Positions 1-9,325 are shown, counted from the first letter of the stretch. The stretch: DNA of 64,000 nucleotides from Flavobacterium akiainvivens (GCF_001278115.1 NZ_LIYD01000005.1:4288813-4352812), one strand, 5' to 3'. The notes: a model not told the origin generated them from the letters alone. Translations and numbers: made by a program.

Positions 1-394
1 TCCTGTCCCAACCATAGCTACCATCGTGTTCATAAATTACCGAGCCCTTTATGGCCTGGTCAAAAGACGGCCATCCGCAGTCTGAATGAAATTTGGTGCC
101 GGAATCAAAAAGTTTATTGCCACAGGCCGCGCATACATAGGTGCCTTTTTCAAAATGTTCGGCATATTCGCCTGTGTGCGGGCGCTCGGTGCCTTTTTGG
201 CGCAATACGTTGTACTGCTCCGGTGTCAACTGGTTTTTCCACTCGGCATCAGTTTTTACTACCTTAAATTTTGAAGGCAGTTTAGGTTGCGCCTGTGTAG
301 CCTCTTTTGTTGCAGGCTGGTCTGCCTTCTTATCCTGGCCATTGCATGAGGCAAAAGTGGCCAGTACCATTATTATCATTGATTTACGTATCAT
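1..394 (-). CDS. msrB: Peptide-methionine (R)-S-oxide reductase, lipoprotein form (3' end outside window)
   Basis: The product reduces methionine-R-sulfoxide in proteins. The visible N-terminal 131 residues start with a lipoprotein signal (lipobox around ATFASC, Cys at about 17), so it should be an envelope-anchored MsrB. The MsrB core follows: the first zinc-binding pair in CAACG and the family signature CGWPSF. The catalytic Cys and the second CxxC lie beyond base 1. Its ATG overlaps the stop of the upstream hydrolase gene in an ATGA junction, so the two are probably translationally coupled. The repair role is family knowledge; the envelope location is inferred from the signal. Confidence 0.93.
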   Translation of the reverse strand, partial: MIRKSMIIMVLATFASCNGQDKKADQPATKEATQAQPKLPSKFKVVKTDAEWKNQLTPEQYNVLRQKGTERPHTGEYAEHFEKGTYVCAACGNKLFDSGTKFHSDCGWPSFDQAIKGSVIYEHDGSYGWDR

Positions 395-1248
395 ACTAAA
401 AAGTCATTTATTTTTCTTATCACTTCTTTATTGCCTAAAATTTTGCGGTGCCCCTGGCCCTGTGTAATTACCAGTTCGCCATTTGGCAAATGGATGTGTA
501 TATGGTGTGCAGCGCTAATGTGCACGTCGCGGTCGTTTTCATCATGAAAAACAAGTACCGGAATGTATACAGACTGTGCAGCTATATACGCAGAATAACT
601 GTTTACAGTTTGGCCAAACTTCTTCTCAAACTGCGCCATCATTAACCTACCTGTGGCAATTTTCATGCCTAATTGTGTGGTAAAGCCCAGCATAATATCT
701 TCTATAATGTCTCCGCTGCCTATTATTACTGCTTTCTTAATGTCCAGTCCGTTTTTAATACTGTTTAGGGTAGCCATAGCCCCAAGTGAGTGCCCCACAG
801 CATATTCAAAAGGGCCAAACTGCTGCTCCAGTTGCATGATAGACGCAATAAACTCTGTCATATCGCTGGTTTTACCCGATGATTTTCCGTGGGCAGGGGC
901 ATCAAAGCTAATGGTTTCAAAACCACGTTCCACAAAGTTATGCGCTATTGCAGACAGCTGTGTACCGCGGCCGCTCCATCCGTGTACTAACAACACCTTT
1001 TTGTTACTGTTGCCCAGCCGGTACACGTTTATTGTTTTTAATATTGCGTTAATATAAACGCGCTCCTGCCTGCTTTCTGCTGCCATTTTTAGCTCGCGTT
1101 TAGGAGTCTTGAAGCGTATAGGTGTTGTAAACAGCTGTATGGCAAAACGCACGGCCAGAGCGGGAGATACCCATTCCAGTACCTTGGCCACTATTTTAAC
1201 CCATTTTGGTATGCGTACAGGCGGTGTGTATTTTTTAACTTTTGTCAT
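391..1248 (-). CDS. Alpha/beta hydrolase
   Basis: A 285-residue alpha/beta-hydrolase-fold protein. It has the oxyanion-hole segment LVHGWSGRG, the nucleophile elbow GHSLG (Ser about 154), an acidic residue in DENDRD and the catalytic His in GQGHRK. A TTG lies 12 bases upstream in frame, but the ATG at 1248 is preferred. The N-terminal amphipathic region before the fold resembles that of the second hydrolase at 21402-22298, which makes them paralogues. It precedes msrB in the same operon with an ATGA overlap. The substrate cannot be told from sequence. Confidence 0.85.
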   Translation of the reverse strand: MTKVKKYTPPVRIPKWVKIVAKVLEWVSPALAVRFAIQLFTTPIRFKTPKRELKMAAESRQERVYINAILKTINVYRLGNSNKKVLLVHGWSGRGTQLSAIAHNFVERGFETISFDAPAHGKSSGKTSDMTEFIASIMQLEQQFGPFEYAVGHSLGAMATLNSIKNGLDIKKAVIIGSGDIIEDIMLGFTTQLGMKIATGRLMMAQFEKKFGQTVNSYSAYIAAQSVYIPVLVFHDENDRDVHISAAHHIHIHLPNGELVITQGQGHRKILGNKEVIRKINDFLV

Positions 1249-1270
1249 ATTATTTCGCAAAAAAGGAGAG

Positions 1271-1278
1271 TAAAGGTA
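1271..1278 (-). promoter_or_regulatory. Putative -7 element for the hydrolase-msrB operon
   Basis: Reading leftward the sequence is TACCTTTA, one mismatch from the Bacteroidota TAnnTTTG -7 consensus. It lies 22 bases before the hydrolase ATG. The upstream TTG is less well spaced. Confidence 0.4.
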
Positions 1279-1394
1279 ACAATTTTACTTTTACAATGCG
1301 TGCATAGTAATGCGTGAGGTGCTTGTAGCCAATTATTTACACTACTTTAACTTTAGCCAAATTTTTTTACCACTTTTTTATAGAATTTAATTGT

Positions 1395-1402
1395 TAATTT
1401 TG
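1395..1402 (+). promoter_or_regulatory. Putative -7 element for the M48 protease gene
   Basis: TAATTTTG is an exact match to TAnnTTTG and lies 27 bases before the ATG at 1430. It argues against the in-frame TTG at 1391 as the start. No convincing TTG -33 box is seen. Confidence 0.5.
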
Positions 1403-1429
1403 GTGGGTAAATCAATCACCCAAGACAAA

Positions 1430-2245
1430 ATGAAAAAATCAATAGCAACCCTTTCTGTGTTTTTGGCGGTGCTTATTTCGTCATGCAGCACAAACCCTTT
1501 TACAGGTAAAACGGAATATACTGTGGTATCTAACAGCGAAATTTTCCCGACGGCTTTTGCCCAATATGACCAGTTCTTGAAAGAAAACAAAGTTATAACC
1601 GGTACTGCACAGGCTAATATGGTAAAGTCAGTAGGTGCTAAAATAAAGGCCGCTGCCGAAAAATACCTTACATCTGTAGGGCAGTCTGCTTACCTTAAGG
1701 ATTATGCATGGGAATATAACCTGGTACAGAATGACGAGGTAAACGCGTGGTGTATGCCGGGTGGCAAAATTGTAGTATACAGCGGTATTTTACCTATAAC
1801 TAAAGATGAAGCGGGCCTTGCTACCGTAATGGGGCATGAGGTGGCCCACGCGTTGCTAAACCACGGTGCCAAGCGCATGAGTAATGATATTTACCTGCAG
1901 CTTATAGGCCAGGGTGTAGGTGCGGCAGCATCGGGCACAAGCCTGAGTACGCAGCAAATTATACAGCATGCTTATGGCCTTGGCGCACAATATGGCGCTG
2001 TATTGCCGTTTAGCCGCAGCCATGAAAACGAAGCCGATGAAATAGGGCTTACCCTTATGGCTATTGCAGGCTACAACCCTGATAAGGCGCTTGATTTCTG
2101 GAAAAGGATGGATGCCAATAGTGGGGGCAATGCACCAATGGAGTTTATGAGTACACACCCAAGCGGCACTACACGTATAAACAACATTACAAAAGAAATA
2201 CCTACAGCTAAGGCTAACGCTGCAAAATTTGGCGTTAAGTTTTAA
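1430..2245 (+). CDS. M48 family zinc metalloprotease, lipoprotein
   Basis: A 271-residue protease. A lipoprotein signal ends at LISSC, so it is probably membrane-anchored on the periplasmic side. The zinc motif HEVAH is at about residues 136-140, with the downstream Glu ligand in SHENEADEIG at about 200. This is the arrangement of M48 (Ste24/LoiP/BepA-like) peptidases that act in outer-membrane quality control. The ATG at 1430 is chosen because it starts a proper signal peptide and follows the promoter. A strong terminator follows, so the gene is monocistronic. Confidence 0.9.
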   Translation: MKKSIATLSVFLAVLISSCSTNPFTGKTEYTVVSNSEIFPTAFAQYDQFLKENKVITGTAQANMVKSVGAKIKAAAEKYLTSVGQSAYLKDYAWEYNLVQNDEVNAWCMPGGKIVVYSGILPITKDEAGLATVMGHEVAHALLNHGAKRMSNDIYLQLIGQGVGAAASGTSLSTQQIIQHAYGLGAQYGAVLPFSRSHENEADEIGLTLMAIAGYNPDKALDFWKRMDANSGGNAPMEFMSTHPSGTTRINNITKEIPTAKANAAKFGVKF

Positions 2246-2261
2246 ACATATAAAAAGTTTG

Positions 2262-2292
2262 TTCAGGGCTGCACTTTGTGCGGCCCTTTTTA
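2262..2292 (+). terminator. Rho-independent terminator after the M48 gene
   Basis: A 10-bp stem (AGGGCTGCAC / GTGCGGCCCT, one G-U type mismatch) with a 3-base loop, followed by a T-rich run. Confidence 0.85.
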
Positions 2293-2322
2293 TTTTACAA
2301 AGCCATAATGCACTGTAGTTTA

Positions 2323-2348
2323 TTGTATAAAAAAATAGCTTAGTTTTG
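2323..2348 (+). promoter_or_regulatory. Promoter of the UMF1-type transporter gene
   Basis: TTG at 2323-2325 and TAGTTTTG at 2341-2348 with a 15-base spacer. The -7 box is an exact TAnnTTTG match. It overlaps an in-frame TTG, so translation should start at the ATG at 2367. Confidence 0.5.
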
Positions 2349-2366
2349 GCATACAAACCTGCAACT

Positions 2367-3659
2367 ATGGCACACCTTGAAAAAGGCAGCAAGAAGCTGC
2401 TAAACGCCTGGGCGTTTTATGACTGGGCAAATTCTGTATACAGCCTTGTAATAGCTTCGGCTGTTTTTCCAATATTTTATGACCAGCTTTTTCCTAAAGG
2501 CACAATGGTAAACGCCTTTGGTACCAGCATGAAAAGCACGGCGCTAATGAGCTTTACCACAGCTTTTGCCTTTTTAATAGTGGCATTTATATCGCCGCTG
2601 CTATCGGGCATTGCAGATTATGCCGGCAATAAAAAAAACTTCCTTAAGGCATTTTGTTACCTTGGTTCACTATCCTGTATTGGGCTGTATTGGTTTGATG
2701 TAGAAAACCTGTACTTCAGCCTGGTATGCTATCTCTTTGGGCTTATAGGCTTTTGGGGCAGCCTGGTGTTTTATAACTCTTATTTGCCCGATGTGGCCTA
2801 TCCTGAGCAGCAGGATGCCGTTAGTGCAAAAGGCTACTCAATGGGCTATATAGGCAGTGTAGTACTACTTGTAATTAATCTTGCTATGGTTATGATGCCT
2901 GACCTGTTTCATTTAGACGGAGCCATGCAGGCCATGCGCATATCGTTTATATCAGTAGGTGTGTGGTGGATTTTGTTTAGCCAGTACACGTATTATTTCC
3001 TTCCGAAAGGGAATAGAAGCAATAAAGTAAGCAGCGATGTAGTGCTTAACGGTTTTCGCGAACTGCGAAAAATATGGCAGCAGCTAAAGCAAAATGTTGT
3101 GCTTAAGCGCTACCTGGGTGCATTTTTTGTGTACAGTATGGCGGTACAAACCGTTATGCTGGTAGCTACCTATTTTGGTGCTGAAGAAATTGCCTGGGCA
3201 GATGCCGATGCAAAGAGCATGGGGCTTATTGTAAGTATATTGCTTATACAGCTTGTAGCCGTGGGTGGAGCGTTATTAACCTCAAGGCTTTCGACGGCAA
3301 TCGGCAATATTAAGGCACTGATTATCATTAATAGTATTTGGGCGGTTATATGTGTTTGCGCATTTTTTGTTACGCAGCCCATCCATTTTTATGTTACCGC
3401 AGGGTTTGTTGGTTTGGTAATGGGGGGCATACAATCGTTATCGCGAAGTACCTATTCTAAATTCCTGCCCGAAACACAGGATACGGCCTCTTACTTCAGC
3501 TTTTATGATGTTACCGAGAAGATAGGCATAGTAATAGGTATGGTGCTTTATGGCGCCATAGACCAGTATTTTGGCAGTATGAGGTATTCTGTTATATTCC
3601 TCACATTATTTTTTGTAGTAGGTATATTTTTATTGGCAAGAGTACCTAAAAAAGAATAG
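2367..3659 (+). CDS. MFS transporter, UMF1/Atg22-like family
   Basis: A 430-residue integral membrane protein with about 12 hydrophobic segments. The opening motif DWANSVYSLVIASAVFP is typical of the UMF1 (unknown major facilitator 1) family related to yeast vacuolar effluxer Atg22. The loop GIADYAGNKKN matches the MFS loop 2-3 motif. The substrate is unknown; amino acid or small-metabolite export is only a guess. It has its own promoter, and no partner gene is apparent. Confidence 0.85.
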   Translation: MAHLEKGSKKLLNAWAFYDWANSVYSLVIASAVFPIFYDQLFPKGTMVNAFGTSMKSTALMSFTTAFAFLIVAFISPLLSGIADYAGNKKNFLKAFCYLGSLSCIGLYWFDVENLYFSLVCYLFGLIGFWGSLVFYNSYLPDVAYPEQQDAVSAKGYSMGYIGSVVLLVINLAMVMMPDLFHLDGAMQAMRISFISVGVWWILFSQYTYYFLPKGNRSNKVSSDVVLNGFRELRKIWQQLKQNVVLKRYLGAFFVYSMAVQTVMLVATYFGAEEIAWADADAKSMGLIVSILLIQLVAVGGALLTSRLSTAIGNIKALIIINSIWAVICVCAFFVTQPIHFYVTAGFVGLVMGGIQSLSRSTYSKFLPETQDTASYFSFYDVTEKIGIVIGMVLYGAIDQYFGSMRYSVIFLTLFFVVGIFLLARVPKKE

Positions 3660-3678
3660 CTTTTTAATTAAAAAATTC

Positions 3679-3686
3679 TATATTTG
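3679..3686 (+). promoter_or_regulatory. Putative -7 element of the first lipoprotein gene
   Basis: TATATTTG matches TAnnTTTG exactly and lies 28 bases before the ATG at 3715. No clear -33 box. Confidence 0.5.
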
Positions 3687-3714
3687 GCAACAAACTTACT
3701 TATCCTTAACCAAT

Positions 3715-4530
3715 ATGAATAAACCAATACTACTAAAACTGTTTTTAGCACTTTTCTTAGTTACGCTTGGCTCTTGTGAGAGCGAACCGGTAGACCCTGC
3801 CGTATTAGATAACGTTCCGCCGGAAAACCCGCAAAACCCGGGAGAGAACCCCGGTGGTGGCAATACTGATAATGGTACATCTGAAGGAGACTACTGGCCT
3901 TTTGCACTTAATAACGAGTGGGTGTTTGACAGTACAGGCGAAGAGGTGTCTCCTATGAAAATTATAGGTACAGAAACCATTGATGGTGTTCAGTATTATA
4001 AAATGAATTATGCCTTTACAGATTCGGGTAACGAAGAGCTAACCGGTACAACTGATGTTTACCTTCGTAAAGAAGGCGGTACTTACTACCAGAGGGTGGT
4101 AACATATATACCCGAAGAAAACGGTATGTCTATGACTGTTACACCTTATGAGTTTGTTATGCTTAAAGATTATCTTGAAGTAGGCGAAACTTGGACACAT
4201 ACGGTATCATTTACTACCAGCTATGAAATGATTGATATGCCTGATTTTCCAATGCCAATACCTGATATTACTACCGAAATTACTATGGATGGCACTATTA
4301 TGGAAAAAGGGGCTACAGTTACTGTAAACGGCACTACTTATAACGATGTTATAAAACAAAAAATAGTACAAACGGTATCAATGGAGGTGCCGGGCTCAAG
4401 TGAAACTATCGAAACAAGTGTTACCAGCTACGTATGGTTTGCTAAAGATGTTGGCCCAATCAGGTCTGAAAATCAATCAGAGCTTATGGAAACTTACATA
4501 CTTACCCTTACAGATTATACACTGAATTAG
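3715..4530 (+). CDS. Lipoprotein of unknown function
   Basis: A 271-residue protein with a lipoprotein signal ending at LGSC, then a Pro/Asn/Gly-rich linker (residues about 35-60). The remaining domain is beta-rich and Thr/Glu-rich. No family is recognised. Directly after the lipidated Cys, the segment EPVDPAVLDN is shared with the next lipoprotein gene (4646-5548), although the rest is unrelated. A terminator separates the two genes and each has its own -7 box, so they are neighbouring transcription units. Surface or periplasmic location is inferred from the signal. Confidence 0.85.
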   Translation: MNKPILLKLFLALFLVTLGSCESEPVDPAVLDNVPPENPQNPGENPGGGNTDNGTSEGDYWPFALNNEWVFDSTGEEVSPMKIIGTETIDGVQYYKMNYAFTDSGNEELTGTTDVYLRKEGGTYYQRVVTYIPEENGMSMTVTPYEFVMLKDYLEVGETWTHTVSFTTSYEMIDMPDFPMPIPDITTEITMDGTIMEKGATVTVNGTTYNDVIKQKIVQTVSMEVPGSSETIETSVTSYVWFAKDVGPIRSENQSELMETYILTLTDYTLN

Positions 4531-4555
4531 TGTAAACAGATATAAAAATTTAAAA

Positions 4556-4581
4556 AAGTGCTGCATTGCAGCACTTTTTTT
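4556..4581 (+). terminator. Terminator between the two lipoprotein genes
   Basis: Perfect 7-bp stem GTGCTGC / GCAGCAC with a 3-base loop, followed by seven T. Confidence 0.88.
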
Positions 4582-4614
4582 GTTAAGGTTTTTAGCTGCT
4601 TCCATCAAAACATT

Positions 4615-4622
4615 TATATTTG
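4615..4622 (+). promoter_or_regulatory. Putative -7 element of the second lipoprotein gene
   Basis: TATATTTG, an exact consensus match, lies 23 bases before the ATG at 4646 and just downstream of the preceding terminator. Confidence 0.5.
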
Positions 4623-4645
4623 GTGCTTAAAAAATACGGAATGTT

Positions 4646-5548
4646 ATGAAAAGAATGAGTATACTATCGGCCATGCTTACATTATTTGTAGCCATTGGCT
4701 TTACAAGCTGCCAGACAGAGCCGGTAGACCCGGCAGTGTTAGATAATAACCCTGTTACACCTGAAGTGCCCGGTGCAGGCGATGCTTCATTTACAGTTAA
4801 GCTTAACGGCACCTCTTTTGTAGCTGATGAAACACAGGCTGTTATAGATGGCGAACTTATGGCTATAGGTGGTATTAAAGGTACTGCCGGCGAAACGGTG
4901 GGCATAGCCATTACCGGTTCGGGAGAAGGTACTTTTACAGGAGATGATGTACTGTTTTCATACCAAACATCTGATGCGGCAGAGAATACCTACAACAATT
5001 TTAACCTTGAAGGGGAGTCTAACGGCAGCATAACAATTACCGAGATTGATACGGTTAACCATACTATTTCGGGTACATTTAGCTTTACAGGCTATTATTC
5101 CGATACTGAGGCTAATATGCCGCCAATTGTATTTACCGAAGGCCAGTTTACCGATGTGCCTTATACAGGAGATATTGTGCAGCCGGGCGATGACGAATAC
5201 TTTAGCGTAGACGTTAACGGCGAAACCCAGGAGTATGGCATTTTTGGGTCGGCAGTAGCGGGTGGTAACCTTAGCATAACCGGCAGCGACTTTAACGAGG
5301 GTATTAACCTTAATATAGTTATAGGTAATGAAACCCAGCCGGGTACTTATGATATTTCAAACAGCATTTCAAACCCTCCACATATTATTTATACGGTTGA
5401 TGATGTAAATTATACTTCAACAGGAGGCCTCCTTACCATACTTAGCAACGAAGATGGTGTTATAACCGGAGAGTTTAATGCTACGGTTGTAAATGGCGCG
5501 GGAGACACGCTTATACTTACAAATGGCGAGTTTAGCATAGAATACTAA
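4646..5548 (+). CDS. Lipoprotein with two DUF6252-like repeats
   Basis: A 300-residue lipoprotein (signal ending at FTSC). The mature part holds two similar beta-sandwich-like units. Unit one is about residues 48-170 and opens with FTVKLNGTSFVAD. Unit two is about 185-300 and opens with FSVDVNGETQEYG. Both close with a segment of the type ISGTFSFT...EGQFTDV / ITGEFNAT...NGEFSIEY. This pattern resembles DUF6252 proteins of flavobacteria; the assignment is from memory of the family. The function is unknown. Confidence 0.8.
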   Translation: MKRMSILSAMLTLFVAIGFTSCQTEPVDPAVLDNNPVTPEVPGAGDASFTVKLNGTSFVADETQAVIDGELMAIGGIKGTAGETVGIAITGSGEGTFTGDDVLFSYQTSDAAENTYNNFNLEGESNGSITITEIDTVNHTISGTFSFTGYYSDTEANMPPIVFTEGQFTDVPYTGDIVQPGDDEYFSVDVNGETQEYGIFGSAVAGGNLSITGSDFNEGINLNIVIGNETQPGTYDISNSISNPPHIIYTVDDVNYTSTGGLLTILSNEDGVITGEFNATVVNGAGDTLILTNGEFSIEY

Positions 5549-5566
5549 GCTTCGCCTACAGAATAT

Positions 5567-5597
5567 ACAATCCGCCCACAGGGGCGGATTTTTTTAT
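5567..5597 (+). terminator. Terminator after the DUF6252-like lipoprotein gene
   Basis: Stem AATCCGCCC / GGGCGGATT around a CACA-type loop, followed by seven T. Confidence 0.9.
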
Positions 5598-5739
5598 GGC
5601 ACAATACTTGTCCTACACAGTTAACCACTTGTTAAGTTATTATTGCTTACGGGTTCATTTTTAGTTATTTAAGTCGTTTGTTGCAAATATGGTGGCAAAG
5701 CAGGCTTTATGTTAAATGACATAATGACGTTAAACAAAC

Positions 5740-8190
5740 ATGCCGAAAGAAAAAATTTTAAATATTGACAATTTGTCATTCCAGGAGCTGGATACTGATG
5801 CCGAATTAATTCCGCTGATGACCCCTGAGGATGAGGAGGAAATGAATAATGAGGTACTCCCCGCAGAGTTGCCCATACTTCCGCTACGCAACATGGTGCT
5901 GTTTCCTGGTGTGGTAATACCCATTACCGCAGGGCGCGATAAGTCCATCAAGCTTATAAACGATGCCAATGCCGGTTCTAAAATCATTGGCGTTGTAGCC
6001 CAGAAAGATGAAAGTGTTGAAGAGCCCGGTGCCGAAGATATCAATACTGTAGGTACTGTGGCACGTATACTTCGTGTGCTTAAAATGCCCGATGGCAACA
6101 CTACGGTTATCATTCAGGGTAAAAAACGCTTTGAAATAGACCAGGTTATTGCCGAAACACCTTACCTTACTGCTACCGTTAAAGAGGTTAACGAGGTAAG
6201 GCCTGCCAAGAAAGATGTGGAGTTCAATACCATTATTGAGTCTATTAAAGAGCTTGCCATACAAATTATTAAGGAAAGCCCTAATATTCCAAGCGAGGCT
6301 ACTTTTGCCATAAAGAATATAGAGAGCAACTCATTCCTGGTAAACTTCGTTTCGAGCAACATGAACCTTCTGGTTAAAGAAAAGCAGGGCCTCCTTGCTA
6401 CTAACGACCTTAAGGAACGTGCCCTGGAAACCCTTCGTTACATGAACCTTGAGCTTCAAAAGCTTGAGCTTAAAAACGATATCCAGAGCAAGGTGCGTTT
6501 TGACCTCGACCAGCAGCAGCGCGAGTACTTCCTGCACCAGCAAATGAAAACCATTCAGGAAGAGCTGGGTGGTGTAAGCCACGACCAGGAAATTGAAGAA
6601 ATGCGCCAAAAGGCCAAGGCTAAAAAGTGGAATGAGAAAACCAAAACCCAGTTTGATAAAGAACTGGCCAAGCTGCAGCGCATGAACCCGCAGGCAGCTG
6701 ATTATGGCATTCAGCGTAACTATATAGAGCTGTTGCTCGACCTGCCGTGGAACGTGTTCAGTAAAGACAATTTTGACCTGAAACGTGCCGATAAAGTACT
6801 GCACCGCGACCACTATGGCCTTGAAGACGTAAAAAAACGTATTATAGAGTACCTTGCTGTGCTTAAGCTGCGTAATGATATGAAAAGCCCTATACTGTGC
6901 TTGTACGGCCCTCCGGGTGTGGGTAAAACAAGTATAGGTAAATCGGTGGCTGAGGCGCTTGGCAGGGAGTACATCCGTATTTCGCTGGGTGGCCTTCGCG
7001 ATGAGGCTGAAATCCGCGGGCACAGGAAAACATATATTGGCGCTATGCCGGGCCGTATTATCCAGAGCCTTAAAAAGGCCGGTACCAGCAACCCTGTTTT
7101 TGTGCTTGACGAAATAGACAAGCTGAGCAGCAGTAATTATGGCGACCCTTCATCTGCCCTGCTTGAAGTGCTTGACCCTGAGCAAAACTCTGATTTTTAT
7201 GATAACTTCCTTGAACTGGGGTATGACCTTAGCAAGGTAATGTTTATAGCTACAAGCAACAATCTGGCTACCATTCAGCCTGCACTGCGCGACAGGATGG
7301 AAATTATAAACATGACGGGCTACACCATTGAAGAAAAGGTGGAAATTGCCCGTAAACACCTGTTACCAAAACAAATTAAAGAGCACGGCCTTACATCAAA
7401 AGATGTAACCATTGGCAAAAAGCAGATTGAAAAAATCGTGTCAGGTTACACCCGCGAAAGTGGTGTGCGCGGCCTTGAAAAACAAATTGCCAAAATGGTG
7501 CGCAGCATTGCCAAATCCATAGCTATGGAGGAGGAGTACAATGTTAAGGTAACCGATGAAGATATTGTAAAAGCCCTTGGCGCTGCCAGGCTGGAACGCG
7601 ATAAATATGAAAATAACGATGTTGCCGGTGTGGTTACGGGCCTTGCCTGGACCAGTGTAGGTGGCGACATATTGTTTATTGAATCGATACTCAGCAAAGG
7701 CAAAGGCCATCTTACCATGACGGGTAACCTGGGTACGGTAATGAAAGAAAGTGCTACCATAGCGCTTGAATACATAAAAGCCAATGCCGAACAACTTGGC
7801 ATAGAGCAGGAAGTTATAAACAACTACAACGTGCACATACACGTGCCCGAAGGCGCTACGCCAAAAGACGGTCCAAGTGCCGGTGTGGCCATGCTTACGT
7901 CGCTTGTATCATCATTCACCCAAAAGAGGGTTAAGAAAAACCTGGCCATGACAGGCGAAATTACGCTGCGCGGGCGTGTACTTCCGGTGGGGGGTATTAA
8001 AGAAAAGATACTTGCTGCCAAGCGTGCTAACATAAAAGAAATCATTCTTTGTGAAGAAAACCGCCAGGATGTGGCCGAAATAAACCAGGACTATCTGGAA
8101 GGGGTAACCTTCCACTATGTTAAGTTTATGGACGAGGTTATTAAGCACGCCATAACAAACCAAAGCGCTAAAAACGCAAGGAAACTGTAA
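5740..8190 (+). CDS. lon: ATP-dependent protease Lon (LonA)
   Basis: An 816-residue cytosolic AAA+ serine protease that degrades misfolded and regulatory proteins. The N-terminal LON substrate-binding domain spans about 45-250. The AAA+ module has Walker A GPPGVGKTS (about 390-398) and Walker B FVLDEIDK (about 454). The C-terminal protease domain has the catalytic Ser in KDGPSAGVAM (about 712) and Lys in GGIKEKILAAKRA (about 755). The length fits LonA. It is followed by a terminator and then porQ-cmk, an order often seen in flavobacteria. The 190 bases upstream hold no clear consensus promoter. Confidence 0.98.
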   Translation: MPKEKILNIDNLSFQELDTDAELIPLMTPEDEEEMNNEVLPAELPILPLRNMVLFPGVVIPITAGRDKSIKLINDANAGSKIIGVVAQKDESVEEPGAEDINTVGTVARILRVLKMPDGNTTVIIQGKKRFEIDQVIAETPYLTATVKEVNEVRPAKKDVEFNTIIESIKELAIQIIKESPNIPSEATFAIKNIESNSFLVNFVSSNMNLLVKEKQGLLATNDLKERALETLRYMNLELQKLELKNDIQSKVRFDLDQQQREYFLHQQMKTIQEELGGVSHDQEIEEMRQKAKAKKWNEKTKTQFDKELAKLQRMNPQAADYGIQRNYIELLLDLPWNVFSKDNFDLKRADKVLHRDHYGLEDVKKRIIEYLAVLKLRNDMKSPILCLYGPPGVGKTSIGKSVAEALGREYIRISLGGLRDEAEIRGHRKTYIGAMPGRIIQSLKKAGTSNPVFVLDEIDKLSSSNYGDPSSALLEVLDPEQNSDFYDNFLELGYDLSKVMFIATSNNLATIQPALRDRMEIINMTGYTIEEKVEIARKHLLPKQIKEHGLTSKDVTIGKKQIEKIVSGYTRESGVRGLEKQIAKMVRSIAKSIAMEEEYNVKVTDEDIVKALGAARLERDKYENNDVAGVVTGLAWTSVGGDILFIESILSKGKGHLTMTGNLGTVMKESATIALEYIKANAEQLGIEQEVINNYNVHIHVPEGATPKDGPSAGVAMLTSLVSSFTQKRVKKNLAMTGEITLRGRVLPVGGIKEKILAAKRANIKEIILCEENRQDVAEINQDYLEGVTFHYVKFMDEVIKHAITNQSAKNARKL

Positions 8191-8212
8191 ATCTCAGACT
8201 CTTTTTATACTC

Positions 8213-8244
8213 AAAAACGGCTAAAATTCTTAGCCGTTTTTTTA
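8213..8244 (+). terminator. Terminator of lon
   Basis: Stem AACGGCTAA / TTAGCCGTT with an AATTC-type loop, then a run of T. Confidence 0.9.
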
Positions 8245-8303
8245 TTTAAAAAATAATATCTTCGCAACTGCGTTATAGTAAGCACAAATCGCCTGAAGTA
8301 ACA

Positions 8304-9323
8304 ATGTTTAAACACCGGTATATTCCTTTATTTTTGCTGTTCACAACCCTGTGCTTTAGCCAGATAGGCGGTAAATATACCTATCAGTTCCTAAACCTTG
8401 TTACATCGCCGCGCCAGGCAGCCCTGGGCGGAAAGATAGTCACACTCTATGATTATGACGTAAATCAGGCCATTTACAACCCTGCTACCATAAACCCCGA
8501 GATGGATAACCACCTTACGGCAAACTATGGCAGCTACTATGGCGAGGTTACCTATGGTACCGCCGCCTATGCCTATACATGGGACAGGCGCACACAAACT
8601 TTTCACGTTGGGGTAAACTATGTAGACTACGGCACGTTTGAAGGCCGCGATGAAATGGGTATGCTAACCGGCGATTTTACCGGTAGCGAAATTGCCCTTT
8701 CACTGGGCTATGCCTGGAATATTCCGTATACTGATATTTATATGGGTGCCAACTTCAAGATGATATCGAGCACGCTTGAGAGCTATAACTCGTTTGGTGT
8801 GGCAGCAGATATAGGGGCCATTTATATTGATGATTATAACGATATTAATATAGCACTGGTAATACGTAATGCCGGTACACAAATATCAACCTATGCCGGG
8901 CAGTATGAGCCCCTGCCGCTTGAAATTATAGCAGGCATAAGCCAGGAGGTAGAAAACGTGCCCATACGCTGGCATTTAACCCTTGAAAACCTGCAACAAT
9001 GGAATATATCTTTCAGCAATCCCAACAGAGCTGAGCAGGGCATAGATGGCAGCAGTACCGAAGAAAAGGTGTCGTTTTTTAACAACGCATTGCGCCACGT
9101 TATTGTGGGGGCAGAGCTGTTTCCGGGTAAAGGCTTTAACCTTAGGGCGGGTTACAACTTCAGGAGGGGGCAGGAGCTTAGCATTACAGATAAGCGCAGC
9201 TTTTCTGGCATATCTGTAGGTATGTCTGTCCGATTTAATAAATTACGCTTTGATTATTCTTATTCGCGTTATACCTTAGCGGCAAATACCAGCCTTTTCG
9301 GATTAACCATAAACCTTCAATAA
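8304..9323 (+). CDS. porQ: Type IX secretion system protein PorQ
   Basis: A 339-residue outer-membrane beta-barrel protein with a cleavable signal peptide ending near CFSQIGG. The N-terminal block YQFLNLVTSPRQAALGG and the following NPATINPEM segment are the hallmarks of PorQ in the PorV/FadL-like barrel group. PorQ is needed for type IX secretion and attachment of cargo at the cell surface. In this window the 1093-residue protein at 13226-16507 is a likely T9SS cargo. A near-consensus -7 box (TATCTTCG, 8257-8264) precedes the gene. cmk starts two bases after its stop. Confidence 0.9.
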   Translation: MFKHRYIPLFLLFTTLCFSQIGGKYTYQFLNLVTSPRQAALGGKIVTLYDYDVNQAIYNPATINPEMDNHLTANYGSYYGEVTYGTAAYAYTWDRRTQTFHVGVNYVDYGTFEGRDEMGMLTGDFTGSEIALSLGYAWNIPYTDIYMGANFKMISSTLESYNSFGVAADIGAIYIDDYNDINIALVIRNAGTQISTYAGQYEPLPLEIIAGISQEVENVPIRWHLTLENLQQWNISFSNPNRAEQGIDGSSTEEKVSFFNNALRHVIVGAELFPGKGFNLRAGYNFRRGQELSITDKRSFSGISVGMSVRFNKLRFDYSYSRYTLAANTSLFGLTINLQ

Positions 9324-9325
9324 TT

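Noticed and set aside
1249..1260. A TTG start four codons upstream for the first alpha/beta hydrolase
   Set aside because: The ATG at 1248 gives a full domain and the extra residues are not supported.
2346..2366. An earlier TTG start for the UMF1-type transporter gene
   Set aside because: The TTG is part of the -7 promoter box, so it would not be in the mRNA.
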